A stretch of 64,000 nt of DNA from Ophioceras dolichostomum (taxonomy: Eukaryota; Ascomycota; Sordariomycetes; Magnaporthales; Ophioceraceae), in the NCBI GenBank assembly GCA_003049485.1, contig PYST01000006.1:124001-188000 (forward strand). The letters run 5' to 3'. How positions within the stretch are numbered: the stretch's first letter is position 1; each line of letters starts with the position of its first letter. The notes beneath the pieces are model-generated. The model saw only the letters and a program-made list of their open reading frames with translations, searched no databases and was not told the origin of the DNA. The position numbers were made by a program, and so were the translations under genes. This document shows, piece by piece, positions 1-9,576 of the stretch.

Positions 1-430
1 ATGCCCCAGACTCCAGAGGTTCATACCTACCTACGAGTGATGGCACTCAGGGGAGAAATTTCGTTGAGGGAGTATTGCCGGGTACATTATATCATCACCT
101 AAGAGCCTTGAACGTGTCTAGACATCGATCATTGCACCATTCCAGAAGCGATTTGAGTGTGCTCATTGAGCTCTGATCTCGGATCTGCCAGGCAGTCAGG
201 TGATTTGCCTGTCCCGGCCAGAGCACGTACCTTAATCAAGAGAGCCACCAGATACGGCGGGCTGATAGCGCACGTGATCCGGACATTTAGGGTCGACCCA
301 CATGGCTTCGCTGCACAAATCAATTATTTCGACCGGATCAACTCAGGTCGTGAACCTTTTTTTTCGACTTCAACAACAGGGCCTTTTTACGTTGCCATTC
401 CCAATCGCCAATCCTCTCGACCCGACCACC
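1..430. promoter_or_regulatory. Upstream region of RPL3
   Basis: No credible gene is seen here; the short reading frames overlap on both strands and resemble nothing I know. It should hold the promoter and 5' leader of RPL3. A CACGTG core (271-276, followed by AT) lies about 155 nt before the start codon. CACGTG is the Cbf1-type E-box, which is linked to ribosomal protein genes in several ascomycetes, but a single 6-mer is weak evidence. A T-rich run (about 356-366) and a pyrimidine-rich leader precede the ATG. Confidence 0.5.
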
Positions 431-2124
431 ATGTCGCACCGTAAGTTCGAGGCTCCGCGACACGGCTCGCTCGCCTTCCTCCCGAGGAAGCGGGCTGCCC
501 GTCACCGAGGCAAGGTCAAGTCGTAAGTGCAAATGTCCATGGGGAGACGAGAGGGCGGACGGACGAACGAAGCCGCAGTCTCCTCTCCTCTCGTCTTCTC
601 TTCTCTCCTTCATTCTCCTCTCTTCTCCCTTGGCTCTATCTCCGTTGAACACCCCACTTCTGCACACGGCTCACGGCTTTTGCCTACCTTTGCCGGTGCA
701 CTAACCTAGGGCAATGGCTCTACCACGAGCCCTCCTTTTTACTGTTTTGGTCGTGATAGTGTAGATAGTTACAATGAGGATGGGCTGACAAAAGGAACAA
801 CAACCCACTATCTACCATGGCAGGTTCCCCAAGGACGACCCGAAGAAGCCAGTCCACCTGACGGCCACCATGGGCTACAAGGCCGGCATGACGACCATCG
901 TCCGCGACCTCGACCGTCCCGGCGCGAAGGCCCACAAGAAGGAGGTCGTTGAGGCCGTGACGATTATTGACACCCCACCTGTACGAACAATGCAGCCCGC
1001 TTGGCTTTTGTGCCAATGGCTAACATCTTTCACAGATGATCGTTGTTGGTCTGGTTGGGTACATCGAGACCCCCCGCGGCCTGCGTTCCCTTACTACCGT
1101 CTGGGCTGAGCACCTGAGCGACGAGCTCAAGCGCCGGTTCTACAAGAACTGGTACAAGAGTAAGAAGAAGGCCTTCACCAAGTACGCCAAGAAGCACTCC
1201 GAGAACAAGGGCGCCTCAATCGCCCGTGAGCTGGAGCGCATCAAGAAGTACTGCACCGTCGTGCGCGTGCTCGCCCACACCCAGATCCGCAAGACGCCGC
1301 TCAAGCAGAAGAAGGCCCACCTGATGGAGATCCAGATCAACGGTGGCTCCGTGGCCGATAAGGTCGCCTTCGGCCGCGGCCTCTTCGAGAAGCCCGTCTC
1401 GGTCGACACCGTTTTCGAGCAGGACGAGATGATCGACGTGATTGCCGTCACCAAGGGCCACGGCTTCAACGGCGTCACTGCCCGTTGGGGCACCAAGAAG
1501 CTGCCGCGCAAGACCCACAAGGGTCTGCGTAAGGTCGCCTGTATCGGTGCCTGGCATCCGTCCCACGTCCAGTGGACCGTTGCCCGTGCTGGTCAGATGG
1601 GTTACCACCACCGCACGTCGGTCAACCACAAAGTGTACCGCATTGGCAAGGGTGACGCCGACAACAGCGCGTCGACCGAGATCGATGTTACCAAGAAGAA
1701 GATCACTCCGTATGTCTTTTAGCTGTCTCCTCTCCTTTCTCACCGGTTGCCCCTCCCATAGGCCTGTTCTTCCCACATCCCTTGCTCTGCTCTGGTCAAC
1801 CCGCCGTGACAACCCCCTTTTGATAGAATAGCCGATTCCATCATACTGACGCTCTATTTCCTTTTCAGTCTGGGTGGCTTCGTCCGCTATGGTGAAGTCA
1901 ACAACGACTTCGTCATGGTCAAGGGCTCCGTCCCCGGTGTGAAGAAGCGGGTCATGACCCTGCGCAAGTCCATGTTCACTCACACCTCAAGGAAAGCGCT
2001 GGAGAAGGTCGAGCTCAAATGGATCGACACCTCGTCCGAGTTCGGACACGGTGCGTTCCAGACGCCCGAGGAGAAGAAGCAGTTCCAGGGCACTCTCAAG
2101 AAGGATCTGGTGGCGTCCTCGTAA
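431..2124 (+). CDS. RPL3: 60S ribosomal protein L3 (uL3)
   Basis: This is the large-subunit ribosomal protein uL3, which sits at the peptidyl-transferase centre and acts in early 60S assembly. Four coding exons join in frame: 431-522, 824-980, 1036-1709 and 1869-2124, giving 392 residues (the yeast protein has 387). The start [20 protein letters not shown] is the universal eukaryotic uL3 N-terminus. The basic loop [14 protein letters not shown] contains the histidine that is methylated in yeast, and the [15 protein letters not shown] and [11 protein letters not shown] segments are family hallmarks. Introns begin GTAAGT, GTACGA and GTATGT. The first intron (301 nt) falls 31 codons after the start, as is common in fungal ribosomal protein genes. 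The next gene downstream is in the same orientation. Confidence 0.97.
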
Positions 2125-3516
2125 AAGAGGTTTCTGCTTTGTCCGGCTGGTTGTGCTCCTGTTTTCTACGGCTGTCTTTTCTTCACTTCAGATATTTGGC
2201 ATGGGGCGTCGAGGTCTTCTTTTTTCAGCTCAACAAATCTTGTTGCTATTCGGACGGACGTTCAGGTTTGGTATCGTCTATTCCTTCTCACAGAATGGGG
2301 AGGGGATACTCTCAGTCTAGCATATCTGGGTTCGTAAAAGTGTTCAACGGTAAATCATAAAGAAAAAGAAAGAAGTCCGACCAAACGTGAACAGAATACC
2401 CAATCAAAAGATAGTGCTCATGCCTGCTCTGCTTCTTATGAACTAACATGTTGTGCGGTGAATAGTTAGGGTGCATGAACCTGTTTTTTCCATCATGCCC
2501 TCTACTGTGTGTTAACCAATTATAGGCGAGGTGGGGTCATAGGCTGGTTGGCTAGAGGGGTCAAGCGGTCAAGCTTCAGGGCTTAGCCACTACTTTGACC
2601 ACTGAACAGAGTGCCATTACGTCATCCCCAAATCAACAGCACTGGGGCCTGAGCATGTTGCTAAAAGTTAGAACCCGCCAGGAAGTGAGGACCGTTCGGC
2701 CAACGACATGCGACCTCCTGCCCGTGGTCTTCTTCAGCTCCGGCCGGCCAACATTTCGGGCGCTTTAAACCCAAACCCCTTCCCACCTGCAGAGCCTCTT
2801 CTAAACCTTGCACAAGCATATCCAGATCAATCTCGGCCTGTCAAAAAGGCCACCGTAACGCCAGCCCCATCCTGAAGCGAATCATCGGCACAGCCTCCAC
2901 GACTTCCCCATCCAGCAACAAGAACGAGACAGCGATCCAAGCGACCAAGACAAGGCCCAATCCTCCCGGGAGCGTGAATAGCCACACACCCCCTCGCACA
3001 CCACCCAGCAGCTATAGTACATCGAAAACAAGCATTGGCTTCAGCCGCTGGCCGCCAGATCGGGGACCCTTCGACTACTCCTCTGCCTCCACCGGCTCCT
3101 TCTGCGACGAACTTCTAAGCGCCTGTGGCCCAGATTCAGATCCTGTCGCCCCATTACCATCAGCATCCGCATCCGCATCCTCACCCGCACCCGCGCCCGC
3201 GCCCACGCTCGCGCCCACGCTGCTCATCGTCAGCAGCATCACCAACGTCCTATTTCGTGCCGCAGCCGCGCGCGTATGGGGACTGGCCCGGCGCGCACCA
3301 GACGTCCATTTCCTCCTTCACCGCTACAGCCCCCGCTCCTCAAGCTCTTCGCGCCACCGACGGCACCTCCTCCCTTGTCTCTGCTACTTCAGCACCAAGC
3401 AGAGCGGCGGGCACGCGATCAGTTGCGACACAGACAGTGACAGCAGCAGCAGCAGGCACAGACATAGGAACAGGAACGGGACCACGGACACAGTCAGCAG
3501 AGGAGTCATCGTCGGC
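2125..3516. other. Intergenic region, RPL3 to the 3517 gene
   Basis: This stretch should hold the RPL3 3' UTR and the leader of the next gene. From about 2960 it is low-complexity, with Pro/Ser/His-coding repeats around 3160-3215 that keep two forward frames open. One of them (2974-3516) is in frame with the next gene and could be an N-terminal extension. I see no family similarity in it and treat it as leader sequence. Confidence 0.45.
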
Positions 3517-4177
3517 ATGGCGACGGATGAGGCCTATATGGATTTCCTGGACAAGGCCAACCGGGACCCTTCCGAGGGCTACCCCAAGACTGATGATAAT
3601 GATAAGCAAGGCGCGGCCGCTGTAGCGACCTCGCAGGGTGGTGGTGGCCATGAGTTCAGGGCGACCGAGGCCGGTGTGGAGACCCCGGCGGTGCTGGTGA
3701 AGGCCACTAAGGACGCCTTCTACACCAGCGATGCAGACGAGCCGTTCGTACCTGTGGCGCTGAGCTGGGGTGGTGGGCTGCCGAACGAAGGTATGTGTTT
3801 GCTTGTCTACCTACACATTTCTCACTTCTACCGCTGTCTCGTCTTTCCTTACCTTGTCTAGTTTCTTCTTCATCTTTGGGGACATTTTCGTTTTACTAAC
3901 TAGCCGACCTATCTTCTTTGCCACAGAGGAATTTGCTAAGCTCATTAACCACTGGGATCCCACGGAGGCGGATGTGCAGATCCTAGACCCGCTCGACTGG
4001 GACGCGCAGGGCCAGTACGGTGATGTCATCGAGGCGGTTAGAGAGGCCGGCAAGGGCAACGATGTGCGGGTGTATCGCGTCGCTGGCAAGGGCAAGTCGC
4101 GCGTCGAGTACTGGCTCGTCACCACGACGGCGGAGGGGAAGCTGGTTGGAGCCAAAGCTCTTGCTATTGAGAGTTAG
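3517..4177 (+). CDS. Small conserved fungal protein of unknown function
   Basis: Two exons, 3517-3790 and 3927-4177, join in frame (donor GTATGT, acceptor CACAG) to give 174 residues. The N-terminus MATDEAYMDFLDKANRDPSE and the C-terminal block containing NDVRVYRVAGKGKSRVEYW look like a family widespread in filamentous ascomycetes and never assigned a function. The middle is Gly-rich and low-complexity. The C-terminal half has an alternating hydrophobic pattern that suggests a small alpha/beta fold. No signal peptide, membrane segment or catalytic motif is visible. The start was chosen because the family-like sequence begins there, but the frame stays open upstream to an ATG at 2974, which would add 181 low-complexity residues. 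I cannot assign a function. Confidence 0.75.
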
Positions 4178-4770
4178 AGGAGGAGAAGGGAGGCTTATAG
4201 TCCCGTCCCTGAGCTGTCGGGTCAGTCGGCATCATGAGGAATAGGCCAGGGTGAGACGACAGAAGGGCGTGGAGGGAAAGAACTCACACACATCGAGGAT
4301 GTTCCCTATTGGTAAAAGGTACCCAGGTGGTCATATCGGCTCTGGCAAGTGAGTCTGGCTGGCATATTGGACACAGGGTAAGGAACCAGGGCAAAAAGGG
4401 AACGAGCGAACGGACAAACTCAATTTGTAAAGATCACCACGAGATAGGAGCGGCCCTATAGGCTATGATTTGGCATGAGAACATTACGAGAAGCCTTTCA
4501 TTCAGGGGTCATAGAGTGTGGTTCAGTGATGTCTGAAGGAGCAGGTAGCAGGCACTGTATCCCTGGGGCTTAGGCACTGAAACTCTAGCGCATTGGAGCC
4601 TGTAGACTCCGTGCCACAACGACCATGGCCCCTGAGCCACACCAGTTTATGTAAACTGGCTGGAATTATGCACGATAACGACGTTAATTCTCCGATCGGA
4701 GATGCTGCCATCCTCCTCTGTTCGGCGGTCAAGGTGAGTGTTAATGAGAATTGTGATGTGAGAGTGAAGA

Positions 4771-4777
4771 TGAGTCA
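4771..4777. promoter_or_regulatory. CPC1/GCN4-type site (distal)
   Basis: The exact 7-mer TGAGTCA (reverse complement TGACTCA) lies 289 nt before the TRP2 start codon. It is the consensus site of the bZIP regulator of amino-acid biosynthesis (Gcn4 in yeast, CPC1/CpcA in filamentous fungi). TRP2-type genes are established targets of this cross-pathway control. Confidence 0.65.
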
Positions 4778-4965
4778 ACCAGCTCATCCATGGATGCTTC
4801 CATTCCCCGAACCGGCACAGCAACCGCAATGTCATAAAAGATTCTACCAACCTCCGGTTACAAGTTCAATGTCTGTTGATTTTCACAACAATCATCAAAT
4901 TTTGAATCATCAAAAGTGACCCCCCCAAATTCTCCCCCGCCGATTTTTGATGATGGAGGGTCCAG

Positions 4966-4972
4966 TGAGTCA
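4966..4972. promoter_or_regulatory. CPC1/GCN4-type site (proximal)
   Basis: This second exact TGAGTCA lies 94 nt before the TRP2 start codon, a typical distance for an activator site or near the transcription start. Two perfect copies within 200 nt of an amino-acid biosynthesis promoter are better evidence than either alone. Confidence 0.7.
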
Positions 4973-5059
4973 ACCAACAGAGCGAGCCCACAAATTTTCT
5001 TTTTATTCTGCATCCCTCTTATTTCGGACTGACAGGGTAACCAACCACTGACTGCTGCA

Positions 5060-6780
5060 ATGGCACAGGACGTAATAGTACCGTCACTTGAGACGGTCAA
5101 GGAGTACCTGTCGGGCCCGCACCATGATGGCCCTAGCAAGGCGAACCTGGTGCCGCTGTACGGGCAGATCTCATCTGATCTGATCACGCCTTCAGCGGCG
5201 TACCTCAAAGTGTCGGCGCACTGCCGCGCACGGCACCCGGAGCAGCAGCAGATGTCGTTTCTGTACGAGAGCGCGGCGACGGAGCGGGTCGGGCGGTACA
5301 GCTTCGTAGCCGCCGGCCCGCGCAAGGTGGTCGCCACCGGCGAGGGCTTCGGTGACGCGTGCGATCCTCTCCCGGCACTGGAAGAGGAGCTGGGCCGCCA
5401 CGTCGTGGCCACGGACGTGCCCGGGATGAAACTCCCTCCCCTCGCCGGGGGCGCCATCGGCTACGTCGGGTACGACTGCGTGCGCTACTTCGAGCCCAGG
5501 ACGGCGCGGCCCATGAAGGACGTGCTACACATCCCGGAGTCGCTGTTCATGTTCTTCGACACCATCGTGGCGTTCGACCGCTTCTTCGGGCTGATCCAGG
5601 TCATCACCTACCTCCACGTCCCAGTGCCACCACCATCTGGCGGCGGCGGCGGCGGCGAGGGGCAGGAAAGCAAGGAACTCGAGGCCGAGTACAACCGGGC
5701 GGTGGCTGTCGTACGGGAGCTGATCGACGTGCTAAATGGGCCGAAGATCCCGCTCCCGGTACAGAAGCCCGTCGGACTCGGGAACGAGTATACGTCCAAC
5801 GTCGGGCGGGCCGGCTACGAGGCCCACGTGACCGCGCTGAAGAAGCACATCGTCAAGGGCGACATCATCCAGGCCGTGCCGTCGCAGCGGCTCGCGCGGC
5901 CGACGGACCTGCACCCGTTCAACATCTACCGCCACCTGCGCACGGTGAACCCTTCCCCCTATCTCTTCTACATCGACTGCACCGACTTCCAGATCGTGGG
6001 TGCGTCGCCCGAGCTGCTGGTCAAGTCCGAGAGCGGGAGGATCATCACCCACCCGATCGCGGGCACGGTCAAGCGCGGGGCCACGGCCGAGGAGGACCAG
6101 CGGCTCGCGGACGAGCTGTCGGCCTCGCTCAAGGACCGCGCCGAGCACGTCATGCTGGTCGACCTGGCCCGCAACGACGTCACGCGCGTGTGCGACCCGC
6201 TCGAGACCCGCGTCGACCGCCTCATGGTCGTCGAGCGCTTCAGCCACGTGCAGCACCTCGTCTCGCAGGTGTCGGGCGTGCTGCGCCCGGGCATGACCCG
6301 CTTCGACGCCTTCAGGTCCATCTTCCCCGCGGGGACCGTCTCCGGCGCCCCCAAGGTGCGCGCCATGGAGCTGATCGCCGAGCTGGAGGGCGAGAAGCGA
6401 GGCGTCTACGCCGGCGCCGTGGGGTACTTTGGCTACGGCGGTGTGGACTCCAAGGGACGGGAGAGTGAGGGGGAGATGGACACGTGTATTGCGCTTCGGA
6501 CGATGCTCGTCAAGGATGGCGTTGCATATCTTCAAGCCGGTGAGTTTTCTCCTCCTTTCCTCCTCATCACCGCATGCATGATTGCATGATTCTTAAGCCC
6601 TAACTGACGATTCTATCCTCCCGCACCCACCCACACTCTCAAGGCGGAGGCATCGTTTTCGACTCGGACGAGTACGACGAGTGGATGGAGACCATGAACA
6701 AGCTCCGGGCCAACATCCACTGCATCACATCGGCCGAGCAACTCTACGCCAGACGACAAGCGGAGAAGAGTCAAGACTAA
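5060..6780 (+). CDS. TRP2: Anthranilate synthase component I
   Basis: This enzyme makes anthranilate from chorismate, the first committed step of tryptophan synthesis. It uses ammonia from glutamine, delivered by the component II subunit, which is encoded elsewhere. Two exons, 5060-6539 and 6644-6780, give 538 residues, normal for a fungal TRP2. The N-terminal domain carries [16 protein letters not shown] (about 67-82), corresponding to the LLES region of Trp feedback binding. The chorismate-binding domain has [53 protein letters not shown] and [10 protein letters not shown]. The intron splits the last conserved block, [17 protein letters not shown], which reads correctly only after splicing. 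A Gly-rich insert near residues 194-200 is local. Upstream TGAGTCA sites suggest cross-pathway control. Confidence 0.97.
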
Positions 6781-7548
6781 AATCTCAAAGAATCTAGGTA
6801 AGGGAGCGAGCGGCATTAAATCAAAAGGGAGGGGGAAAAAGCATCATTGTGACTGCGGACTTCTTAGCCGGCATCAGGATACGTCTTATATAGACTTAGA
6901 CCTCTATCTACCTACCTAGGTAGCTTTACGAGCGCGTACATCTTAGCGGTCCAAGAGCCTGCCAACCCTGTCCACGTTCCTATCTTTTCTCGACACACTT
7001 TCTCTGTCGTCCTGACGACGGCTCGCTTAGTCCCGATCTCCGCAATGCGAGATCACCGCATGTTCAGGGAGAAGCCATGCCATCCTCGCCCACAGAGCGT
7101 TCTCCTCATGGTCATGGTTGGGGGAGATACGTCAAGGAGTGGCCAGTCAGTAGGAAGCTCATGTTGGGCTGGTGATGACAATTGACGATGAGAAAGCATG
7201 TGTTTCAAGCCAGTGATGGAATATACAGCTTTCAGCTGTCATTATGGTATATAGCCTATATGCGACCTAAAGCAAGAACCATTATAACAAGAAAAATTAA
7301 TGGGCGAATCAGACGCTTATGACTGCCGCTGTGTGGTATCTCTCTACAAATGCCCGCTGAAGAGCCTCCATTGCCCCAGATCCTCCAGATCACTTTTGAA
7401 CGCCCTGAATGAACAATTGCAAACCCAAAGACAAAGAAGATGAGGAAGACGGCAAGGGAAAGATAGAGTAGGTAATGAATGCAGGGGCTTTTAATACTCC
7501 CCAATTATTGATGACGTTGCTTGCCGGCTTCTTCTGTAGGAGACTCGA
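6781..7548. other. Convergent 3' regions of TRP2 and the DHA1 transporter
   Basis: No gene is seen. The stretch contains the 3' ends of two converging genes and one copy of the dispersed repeat, CTACCTACCTAGGTAG, at 6908-6923. Short frames on the minus strand (7256-7504) have a transmembrane-like composition but no family resemblance. Confidence 0.5.
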
Positions 7549-9576
7549 TTACACGGCGTCTTGAGCCTTGTCCAGGTCCTTCCGGGCAACATTTACCGAC
7601 GCGGCTCCGGGTGCGAGGGCGGTGATGGCATCCTTCTCAGCGGAAGTAGTCTCTGTGCTCTCCCCTTCTTCCCTCTGCTGCTCCTGTTGCTGCTGATGCT
7701 GATGATGATGATGATGATGATGAGGCGCCTGGGGAGGAGGAGTCGGCGCGAACGAGCTGTGGTCGCGGATCTTATGGCCGTACAGGTAGAAGATGACGGG
7801 GATGGGCGCCATCGCGGCCGCGATGCAGCCCAGCAGCGTGCAGGCCCACTGGATGCCCATGCCGTCGAACATGTACTGGGCGAAGAGCGGGAAGCCCGCG
7901 CCGGCGAGCGACCGCATGAAGGTGTTGCCGGCGATGGCCGAGGCGGCGAACATGAGGTAGGCGTCGACGATGTAGTTGAGCGCCTGCAGGAAGATGGACA
8001 TGAGGCCGAACCCGGTAAGGAGGCCGGACAGCGTGGGCACGATCCAGTGGATGTCGGAGCGGTAGCCGGACCAGCCGAACCAGAAGATGCCGGCGGCGAA
8101 GGCGACGCCGCCCGCGATCACGCTGGGCATGCGCCACTCGGGCACGGGCACGCCGTTGTTGGCGGCCAGCTTGCGGTTGTACCACGGCTGCTGGAGGAGC
8201 ACGCCGACCCCCGCCAGCAGCTGACCGATGATGAGGCCGAAGAAGGCCAGGCCGGCGACGCCCGCCGAGAAGCGGTACACCCCCTGGAAGACGTAGGCGT
8301 ACGCGCCGAGGTACAAATACAGCACCCCGTAGATGAAGCTCATGTACACGGACAGCGACGTGACGATGGGCTCGAAGAACAGCAGGCGCATCGGGCGCGA
8401 GAAGTTCTTGTTGACCAGCTCGCGGAAGTCGACCTCGATCTCCTCCTGCTTGGCGTGGATGCCCCAGTTGCGCGTGCGGCGGCGCAGCTCGGCGGCCTTG
8501 TCGACCAGGATGACGGGCGGGTAGGTCTCCTCCAGGAAGACCAGGTCCAGCAGGAAGGCGGCAAAGCCCATGATGGCCACAAGGTACATGGTCCAGCGCC
8601 AGCCGAGGTGCGAGTCGACGATGAAGCCGCCCACGAAGGGCGCCAGCATGGGGCCCGTGAAGACGGCCATGCTGAACAGCGTGATGGCGATGCCGCGCGT
8701 GCGGTTGCCGAACATGTCGGAGAAGACGGCGGCCACGACGGCGAGGGGGCAGGCGCCGCAGAAGCCGGCGAAGAAGCGGCAGATCAGCACCGTCTGCAGG
8801 TCCTTGCCCGTGGCGGTGGCGACGGAGAAGATGCTGAAGCCGAACATGGAGAGCACGAGGGGCAGGCGCCGGCCCCGGAGCTCCGACAGCGGCGCCCACA
8901 TGGTCGGGCCGAAGGCGAAGCCGAGCACGAAGAAGGACACGCCGAGCAGGCCGACCTCGGCAGAGACGCCGAACTCGGCGGCCACCTGACGCGTGGCGGC
9001 CGAGAAGATGGACGAGGCAAAGGCGGCCGTCAGAGTGGTGTAGCCCAGCATGGCGGCCGTGAGGATCTTCTTGCGGATGGGCCAGTTCTGCGCGTGCAGC
9101 GGGTCGTCGGGCCCGTCGAACTCGACCACGTACTCCTCCTGGTCCGGCAGGAGGGGCGGGTACGGCTTACCAGCGCCGAACTCGGGCAGCGGCTTGGAAC
9201 GGCGCGAGTCGCGGCTGCGGAGGCCGCCGCGTCCCACCGTGGCGTCGTGCTGGCTGCGGGCCGTCTGGATGCGGCTCAGCTCGGTCGGGTGGCGCTCCAG
9301 GTCCGCCTGGGTCGACACCCGGCTCATGCCCCCCGCCGCTCCTCCAGTTCCGTCCGGCAGGGGGACGGTGGCGACGCTGCTTCGACGGCGGGGACGACCG
9401 CCACCACGCCGAGCTGCGGCCGAGCCCGAGGCGGACGGGTGCGAGGACGTCGATGACGCCGAGGACATTGACGTCCCGGTCATGACTCGTTCTATCTCGG
9501 CGCTGGACCGCTGGTTGTACTGCGTCGGCGAGGCTGCGCGGGCCGCGTCCGCGAGCTCGTGGTCGACGATATCCAT
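7549..9576 (-). CDS. MFS drug/polyamine:H+ antiporter (DHA1 type)
   Basis: This single-exon protein of 675 residues is a major facilitator transporter, probably a proton antiporter exporting drugs or polyamines at the plasma membrane (TPO/FLR1-like). An unusually long cytosolic N-tail (about 165 residues, Ser/Arg-rich) ends in EFDGPDDPLHAQNWPIRKK, the typical lead-in to TM1 in this family. Twelve hydrophobic segments follow. SELRGRRLPL after TM2 matches motif A, and GPMLAPFVGGFI in TM5 matches the antiporter motif C. The C-terminal tail has a run of seven His followed by Gln-rich sequence, encoded by a simple repeat at about 7690-7725. The substrate cannot be told from sequence. The gene converges on TRP2. 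A TACCTAGGTA repeat lies about 30 nt upstream of the start codon. Confidence 0.9.
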   Translation of the reverse strand: MDIVDHELADAARAASPTQYNQRSSAEIERVMTGTSMSSASSTSSHPSASGSAAARRGGGRPRRRSSVATVPLPDGTGGAAGGMSRVSTQADLERHPTELSRIQTARSQHDATVGRGGLRSRDSRRSKPLPEFGAGKPYPPLLPDQEEYVVEFDGPDDPLHAQNWPIRKKILTAAMLGYTTLTAAFASSIFSAATRQVAAEFGVSAEVGLLGVSFFVLGFAFGPTMWAPLSELRGRRLPLVLSMFGFSIFSVATATGKDLQTVLICRFFAGFCGACPLAVVAAVFSDMFGNRTRGIAITLFSMAVFTGPMLAPFVGGFIVDSHLGWRWTMYLVAIMGFAAFLLDLVFLEETYPPVILVDKAAELRRRTRNWGIHAKQEEIEVDFRELVNKNFSRPMRLLFFEPIVTSLSVYMSFIYGVLYLYLGAYAYVFQGVYRFSAGVAGLAFFGLIIGQLLAGVGVLLQQPWYNRKLAANNGVPVPEWRMPSVIAGGVAFAAGIFWFGWSGYRSDIHWIVPTLSGLLTGFGLMSIFLQALNYIVDAYLMFAASAIAGNTFMRSLAGAGFPLFAQYMFDGMGIQWACTLLGCIAAAMAPIPVIFYLYGHKIRDHSSFAPTPPPQAPHHHHHHHQHQQQQEQQREEGESTETTSAEKDAITALAPGAASVNVARKDLDKAQDAV

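Larger units (their letters stand above)
4178..5059. promoter_or_regulatory. Intergenic region and TRP2 promoter
   Basis: No gene is seen. The region holds the 3' UTR of the small conserved gene and the promoter of TRP2. Two exact TGAGTCA sites are present and are listed separately. Related ATCATCAAA/TTTGATGAT-like stretches occur at about 4890-4955 and could form a weak inverted repeat. Confidence 0.6.

Noticed and set aside
287..299. TTAGGGT-like telobox in the RPL3 promoter
   Set aside because: Only a partial match in one copy; too short to call.
5359..6468. 369-codon frame overlapping TRP2 in another phase
   Set aside because: Arg/Ala/Pro-rich shadow of the TRP2 exon with no family resemblance.
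7561..9456. 631-codon forward frame over the DHA1 transporter
   Set aside because: It is antisense to a clear MFS gene. Its Gly/Asp/Arg/Glu/His-rich composition is the mirror of GC-rich minus-strand codons.
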